Of a stretch of DNA of 14,362 nucleotides, positions 14,110 to 14,362 are shown piece by piece. Source of the stretch: JBKBXU01 sp046313675 (GTDB taxonomy: Bacteria; Bacteroidota; Bacteroidia; Cytophagales; Cytophagaceae). Numbering within the stretch: the stretch's first letter is position 1; the number at the start of each line of letters is the position of its first letter. Made by a program: the position numbers and the translations under genes. A model generated the notes under the pieces. That model did not search any database, had not been told where the DNA came from, and was given only the letters and a program-made list of their open reading frames with translations. Location of the stretch: assembly GCA_046313675.1 (NCBI GenBank), contig JBKBXU010000091.1, positions 1 to 14,362 on the forward strand. The letters are read 5' to 3'.

Positions 14110-14252
14110 CACCGCTAGTACCAGTTTGTAGCGGGGGGCTTGCCGAGTTATCCTTTAATCTTTTCCTGGAACCATGTATGGACTTTTGCCATTAAGCAGA
14201 AGGTGTTTTATAAGCAGTGGTAGAGCCCTTTTATTGACCTTATTCTTTTTAT
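14110..14252 (+). repeat. Diverged direct repeat, copy B
   Basis: Same landmarks as copy A at 14184 (TTTTGCC), 14195 (AGCAGAA), 14210-14228 (the 19-base exact block) and 14229 (TTTTATTG). Two bases of copy A after GAGCCC are absent here, and the hairpin that follows in copy A is broken. The left part (14110-14170) resembles copy A only weakly. Confidence 0.72.
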
Positions 14253-14260
14253 TGATTTAT

Positions 14261-14277
14261 GGTAGCCACAGGCTACC
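14261..14277. repeat. Perfect palindrome GGTAGCC-ACA-GGCTACC
   Basis: A 7-bp perfect stem with a three-base loop. It shares sequence and shape with the palindrome starting at 14317. The pair resembles REP-type palindromes, but no REP-associated transposase gene is in the window. Confidence 0.65.
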
Positions 14278-14316
14278 TTTGGGTTTTAGGTTAATATTGG
14301 AATCTTCTTTTAGTAA

Positions 14317-14339
14317 ATCGGTAGCCGCAGGCAACCGAT
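14317..14339. repeat. Near-perfect palindrome related to the one at 14261
   Basis: Arms ATCGGTAGCC and GGCAACCGAT flank GCA: ten positions with one A-A mismatch. The inner GGTAGCC-GCA-GGCAACC differs from the 14261 palindrome at two bases. The two centres are 59 bases apart. Confidence 0.65.
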
Positions 14340-14362
14340 CAATGTCGTTAAGTTAAGCCCTG

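Larger units (their letters stand above)
13843..14362 (+). other. Repeat-rich non-coding region downstream of the operon
   Basis: These 520 bases hold no reading frame with protein-like composition. A 60-codon frame at 14174-14356 crosses two repeats and a palindrome and is not credible as a gene. Contents, in order: an 11-base direct repeat TAACTTAAAAA at 13867 and 13902, two copies of a ~145-base unit, at least three hairpins, and two GGTAGCC palindromes near the right end. No tRNA or known riboswitch was recognised. Confidence 0.75.

Noticed and set aside
14174..14356. 60-codon + strand frame with a hydrophobic middle
   Set aside because: It runs through copy B of the direct repeat and both palindromes, has no ribosome site and no family resemblance.

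Overview
The window looks like chromosomal DNA of a member of the Bacteroidota, most likely Cytophagales or a related group. Three large secreted or surface proteins carry C-terminal signals of the type IX secretion system (T9SS), which is confined to this phylum. The base composition is moderate (GC in the low forties by eye), and Shine-Dalgarno sites are weak or absent. No enzyme of central metabolism, RNA gene, CRISPR array or intact transposase gene is visible.

Layout, all on the + strand. (1) Positions 2-9319 hold the 3' part of a giant gene that starts upstream of the window: 3105 residues are visible. They consist of one partial and 29 complete copies of an ~88-residue Ig/PKD-like repeat, five further divergent Ig/PKD-like domains, and a CHU_C/gliding-motility C-terminal domain (T9SS type B signal). 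(2) 49 bases later, 9369-11207 encodes a secreted six-bladed Kelch propeller with two Ig-like segments and a T9SS type A sorting domain. (3) 13 bases later, 11221-13842 encodes a secreted protein of nine Ig/PKD-like domains with a second type B C-terminal domain. The close spacing suggests one transcription unit. (4) 13843-14362 has no credible gene. It contains two diverged copies of a ~145-base unit offset by ~180 bases, several hairpins (two possible terminators) and two related GGTAGCC-type palindromes.

Working hypothesis: this is a cell-surface adhesin or filament locus. The giant protein would form a long, disulfide-braced, lysine-poor stalk. The Kelch protein and the shorter Ig-domain protein would be co-secreted surface partners, released or anchored through different classes of T9SS signal. 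The ligand is not evident. The most notable features are the strict two-Cys/one-Trp rule in all 29 repeats, near absence of lysine from the array, traces of multi-repeat duplication, the type A / type B mixture in one apparent operon, and the repeated palindromic DNA downstream. Repeats of this kind are, from memory, common in giant Bacteroidota T9SS proteins, so the repeat family itself is probably not new; its biology is poorly understood.
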